Translations under genes and position numbers: made by a program
Notes under the pieces: generated by a model
What the model was told of the DNA's origin: nothing
The model's database searches: none
The model's input: the letters and a program-made list of their open reading frames with translations, nothing else
In this document: positions 61,246 to 64,000 of the stretch, piece by piece
Numbering within the stretch: the stretch's first letter is position 1
Layout: each line of letters opens with the position of its first letter
Assembly (NCBI RefSeq): GCF_004766045.1
Contig: NZ_SPQQ01000006.1
Coordinates: forward strand, 1 to 64,000
DNA from: Desulfosporosinus fructosivorans
Lineage (GTDB): Bacteria; Bacillota; Desulfitobacteriia; Desulfitobacteriales; Desulfitobacteriaceae
Length of the DNA stretch: 64,000 nucleotides
Direction: 5' to 3'

Positions 61246-62070
61246 TTAACTTAAGGGCTGCGAAGCCTTTTTGATAAGCTTATTATAAGCTGATTCAAGT
61301 CTTCGCATCCCTGATTTTTTTTCACTCAAGGGGGCAATCGGAAAGGGGAAACCATCAATTTGTCGAACCGGCATTATGCCCATGAGGGAATTGGTCATGA
61401 AGACTTCGTCAGCCGACAATAGGTTTGAAGATCGGTACAGACCTTCATAAATTGTAATTTGTAGAGACTGAGCTAAGTCGAGAATGAGTTGACGACGTGT
61501 TCCAGGCAAACATCCGCTGACAAGAGAGGGGGTAAAGAGGACTTCATCTTTGATAAAAAATAAATTGCTCATTGTACCTTCCGAAATATAGCCTTGAGTA
61601 TTTAGCCATAAGCCCTCTTCAGCATCATTTCTAAGAGCTTCTTCTTTGGCAAGGATATTTTCGAGATAATTCGTAGATTTAATGGAGACTAAAGGTGAAC
61701 GCTCATTACGAGGGGATGGTAATAGGTATAGTCGAATTCCTAATGTGTATTGAGCAGGTGTATAGGGAAGTACTCGCTTGTGGAAAAGGATTTGAGAGGG
61801 AAGACTAGCAAGGGGAGACCCACCACTAAGAGTAACTCGCAGCGCATAGGGGTATGGACTAGGGTTCTCTTCTATATATTTCTGAACCAGTTTAGCCCAC
61901 TCATTTTTAGCCTGTAAATTAAGACCGAGAAAGGTAGCACCCTTGTTCATGCGCTGCCAATGGAGATCAAGAAAGTGTGGACCAACTTCGGTTATGAGAA
62001 GCGTTTCAAAAAGTCCGAACCCAAATAAAGCTAGTCGGTCTTGCGACGATAGGGTATCAGTGGGCACCAT
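61246..62070 (-). CDS. pabC: Aminodeoxychorismate lyase
   Basis: This 274-residue class IV PLP enzyme has the PLP lysine region SIKSTNYLENILAKEEA, then EGTMSNLFFIKDE and LLSADEVFMTNSLMGIMPV. Class IV also covers D-amino-acid transaminases, but its overlap of 14 bases with pabAB supports folate synthesis: lyase splitting aminodeoxychorismate to p-aminobenzoate and pyruvate. Confidence 0.9.
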   Translation of the reverse strand: MVPTDTLSSQDRLALFGFGLFETLLITEVGPHFLDLHWQRMNKGATFLGLNLQAKNEWAKLVQKYIEENPSPYPYALRVTLSGGSPLASLPSQILFHKRVLPYTPAQYTLGIRLYLLPSPRNERSPLVSIKSTNYLENILAKEEALRNDAEEGLWLNTQGYISEGTMSNLFFIKDEVLFTPSLVSGCLPGTRRQLILDLAQSLQITIYEGLYRSSNLLSADEVFMTNSLMGIMPVRQIDGFPFPIAPLSEKKSGMRRLESAYNKLIKKASQPLS

Positions 62071-64000
62071 CTAATCTTCCTTTCAGAACCCGAAATAAGG
62101 CATTAGCTTTATCAAGCGTTTCGTTATACTCACTTTCGGGGATCGAGTCTGCAACAATCCCTCCACCAACATGAATATACGCCTTCTTGTTTTTTATTAA
62201 AATCGTACGAATGACAATGTTAAAGTCCCAGGTGCCATCAAAGCCCATATAACCAATGCTTCCTGTATATATCCCCCGTTTGTATAACTCTATTTCTTCA
62301 ATAATCTCCATCGCCCTGATTTTCGGGGCTCCTGTGATTGATCCACCTGGGAAAACGGCTTTTAAAATAGCACTGGGCTTGAGACCCTGTTTTAGTTGCC
62401 CAGTAATAGTCGAGGCTAGATGCCAGACGGTAGGATATTTTTCAAGTTGTATTAGATCGGTTACTTTAACAGTTCCAAATTCGCAAATTCGCCCGAGGTC
62501 GTTGCGTTCTAGATCGATAATCATGGTTAGCTCCGCTCGATCTTTAGAACTGTTTTGAAGTTCTAAAGCTTGTAACTCATCGTCTTGTGGCGATTTTCCG
62601 CGAGGGCGTGTCCCTTTGATCGGTCGAGTTTCGATTCGTCCGTTTGATAAAATTCGAATGAAGCGCTCGGGAGAACTGCAAAGTATTTGAAAATCCGAAT
62701 ATGGCAGAAAGGCAGCGAAGGGAGCTGGATTATGTCTGTGAAGTTGAGAATAGAGATACCAATTATCCCCCTGCCAATCCATGGAAAAACGTTGGGTTAG
62801 GTTGGCTTGATAAATATCTCCAGCATAGATGTAATCAATGACGCGTTTTAAATCAATTAAGTACTGTGTATGGGAAACGCTGGGGTCGATGGTTGAGTAG
62901 GGAAGGTTTGTCACAGTCTTGGGATCTTCAAGTTCGTCTTGTCGCTCAGGAGTAAATGGATAGAGGATCTGTTCTAAGTCTTCAATACGTGTGTGGGCTA
63001 AATCTGCATGACACGTCCCGTATTCGTCAATCCCGCAGGCCGTGATCCAATACTTCTCCTCTATGTGATCGTAAATCACAATGCCATCATACCAGGCAAA
63101 ACGCCACAGCGGGAGCTTTAAGTCATCTGCTGTACTATTGGGAAGTGATTCAATCTCGTTTTTAAGATCATAGCTAAAAAATCCTACTGCGCCACCCGAG
63201 AAGGGAAACGGGGAATCAAGCACGTGGTATTTACAATGTGTATCATCAAGAAAATTCAAACTTTCGGATTTTAGAAGAGGGATTATTTCCCGTTCTGAGC
63301 GGTTCGGCCAAAAAAGCTCAAGATGATCGGGGTAGGCAGTTGCTTCTAAAAATGGGGATGAGCCGAAATAGGAATAACGACCAAGCTCTTTGTAATCGTT
63401 TCCACTATCTAAAAAAAATGGGGAAGGTTTTTCTTTAAAAGCTGGAAATAAGAGATAAGGAGGAATGGAAACTGAGAGTGGCTTAACAATCCATGGAGCT
63501 GTAGCATGCTGCAGGCGCCACGTTTTTGCATTCTGGATGGCGTTTTTTAAAAGGTGATGTCCGGATTGGGTTAAAATAGCTTCTGGATGAAATTGAATCC
63601 CTTCAATTGGCAGTGTTCTATGACGTATGCCCATGATTTCTCCATCATTTGACTCGGCAGTAATTATTAATTCCTTAGGAAGGGAAGAACGCTCTATGAT
63701 TAATGAGTGATATCTGGTCACTTCTAATGGATTAATTAGGTCAGTGAAAACCCCCTGCTGATCGTGAAGAATGGGTGCCGTTTTTCCGTGGATGGGCTTT
63801 ATGGCTTGGATTACCTTTCCTCCAAAAAACTGTCCGATAGCTTGATGTCCCAGACAAACGCCTAAAATGGGGATTCGTCCCATAAAATGCTCAATAATGG
63901 CTAAAGAAAGTGGAGATTCATTCGGTGTGCAGGGCCCAGGTGAGATTACAATCAAATCAGGATGCATTGTCTCGATCTCTGTTAAGGTAATAGCGTCTTG
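62057..64000 (-). CDS. pabB: Aminodeoxychorismate synthase, fused PabA-PabB (5' end outside window)
   Basis: The frame runs past 64000: bases 63968-64000 continue it with QDAITLTEIET, so the ATG at 63967 is internal. The visible 647 residues contain the glutaminase part (Cys in GVCLGHQAIGQ, His in QFHPEAIL) and a chorismate-binding PabB part with PIKGTRPRG (Lys typical of PabB), ERNDLGRICEFG, and GGSITGAPK. Missing N-terminal residues are few (about 30). Confidence 0.93.
   Translation of the reverse strand, partial: QDAITLTEIETMHPDLIVISPGPCTPNESPLSLAIIEHFMGRIPILGVCLGHQAIGQFFGGKVIQAIKPIHGKTAPILHDQQGVFTDLINPLEVTRYHSLIIERSSLPKELIITAESNDGEIMGIRHRTLPIEGIQFHPEAILTQSGHHLLKNAIQNAKTWRLQHATAPWIVKPLSVSIPPYLLFPAFKEKPSPFFLDSGNDYKELGRYSYFGSSPFLEATAYPDHLELFWPNRSEREIIPLLKSESLNFLDDTHCKYHVLDSPFPFSGGAVGFFSYDLKNEIESLPNSTADDLKLPLWRFAWYDGIVIYDHIEEKYWITACGIDEYGTCHADLAHTRIEDLEQILYPFTPERQDELEDPKTVTNLPYSTIDPSVSHTQYLIDLKRVIDYIYAGDIYQANLTQRFSMDWQGDNWYLYSQLHRHNPAPFAAFLPYSDFQILCSSPERFIRILSNGRIETRPIKGTRPRGKSPQDDELQALELQNSSKDRAELTMIIDLERNDLGRICEFGTVKVTDLIQLEKYPTVWHLASTITGQLKQGLKPSAILKAVFPGGSITGAPKIRAMEIIEEIELYKRGIYTGSIGYMGFDGTWDFNIVIRTILIKNKKAYIHVGGGIVADSIPESEYNETLDKANALFRVLKGRLDGAH

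Noticed and set aside
1..64000. CRISPR arrays, rRNA and tRNA genes
   Set aside because: No regularly spaced direct repeats, rRNA-like stretches or tRNA cloverleaves with the T-loop GTTCGAATC pattern were noticed by eye.

Overview
This 64 kb window looks like chromosome from an anaerobic, spore-forming, low-to-mid GC Clostridium of the Desulfosporosinus/Desulfitobacterium type (Peptococcaceae). The inference rests on gene content: the end of a complex I nuoN, a fused LutB/LutA-type lactate dehydrogenase, rubredoxin, an FeFe-hydrogenase-like protein, a FeoABC iron system, two futalosine-pathway menaquinone genes plus menG, a HesB-like selenoprotein with an in-frame UGA, a spore-hydrolase-like GH18 protein, and strong AGGAGG ribosome sites with many GTG/TTG starts. 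No rRNA, tRNA, CRISPR array or intact transposase was seen.

Layout. 1-5.1 kb: nuoN end, lactate oxidation genes under a GntR-type operator, a probable structured RNA, a HAD phosphatase and rubredoxin. 5.2-13.4 kb: Ski2-like helicase, Crp/Fnr regulator, GH18 hydrolase, HD protein, asparaginase, zinc-ribbon protein, RidA. 13.6-18.3 kb: Fur-boxed feoA-feoB-feoC, TetR regulator, menG. 18.4-24.6 kb: CBS protein, thioesterase, IMPACT protein, PRC-barrel, VanW and TSUP proteins, with several tiny membrane proteins. 24.8-31.3 kb: nth, FAH-family protein, mqnA, GIY-YIG, mgsA, 4-OT tautomerase, uridine-kinase-like protein, thrC. 31.4-35.1 kb: a YidC unit with an upstream regulatory ORF, pheA, hydrogenase-like protein. 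35.6-42.1 kb: BMP-type nucleoside ABC transporter with GntR/UTRA regulator and a hydroxyacid dehydrogenase. 42.2-50.1 kb: phage-gene remnant, pepF, TPR and HD proteins, HesB selenoprotein, ACT/UPF0210 pair, c-di-AMP riboswitch with NlpC/P60 hydrolase. 50.3-52.5 kb: AT-rich accessory patch with a FusB-like protein. 52.5-64 kb: uvrC, mqnE, phosphoesterase, FliK/FlhB-like pair, ferritin-like protein, pabC and pabAB (running off the right edge).

Most interesting. (1) Just upstream of yidC an 86-codon ORF encodes one N-terminal membrane helix and a C-terminal segment (IRRIMKIDS followed by acidic residues) that resembles the arrest motif of Bacillus MifM as I remember it. The 3' end of this ORF contains CCTCCTT, which pairs with the yidC Shine-Dalgarno AAGGAGG, so a ribosome stalled on the motif would free yidC translation. 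This looks like an unannotated YidC-monitoring arrest peptide in a Clostridium. (2) Four copies of a roughly 110-120 bp hairpin-rich repeat are scattered over 47 kb; one sits in frame inside a protein-coding gene between two copies of a duplicated segment. They resemble non-autonomous IS200/IS605-derived (PATE-like) elements. (3) A roughly 280-nt structured RNA with its own promoter and terminator lies between the lactate genes and the HAD gene and matches no family I recognise.

Limits: family calls come from reading motifs, not from database searches. Starts were chosen by ribosome binding sites and are stated where they differ from the longest open frame.
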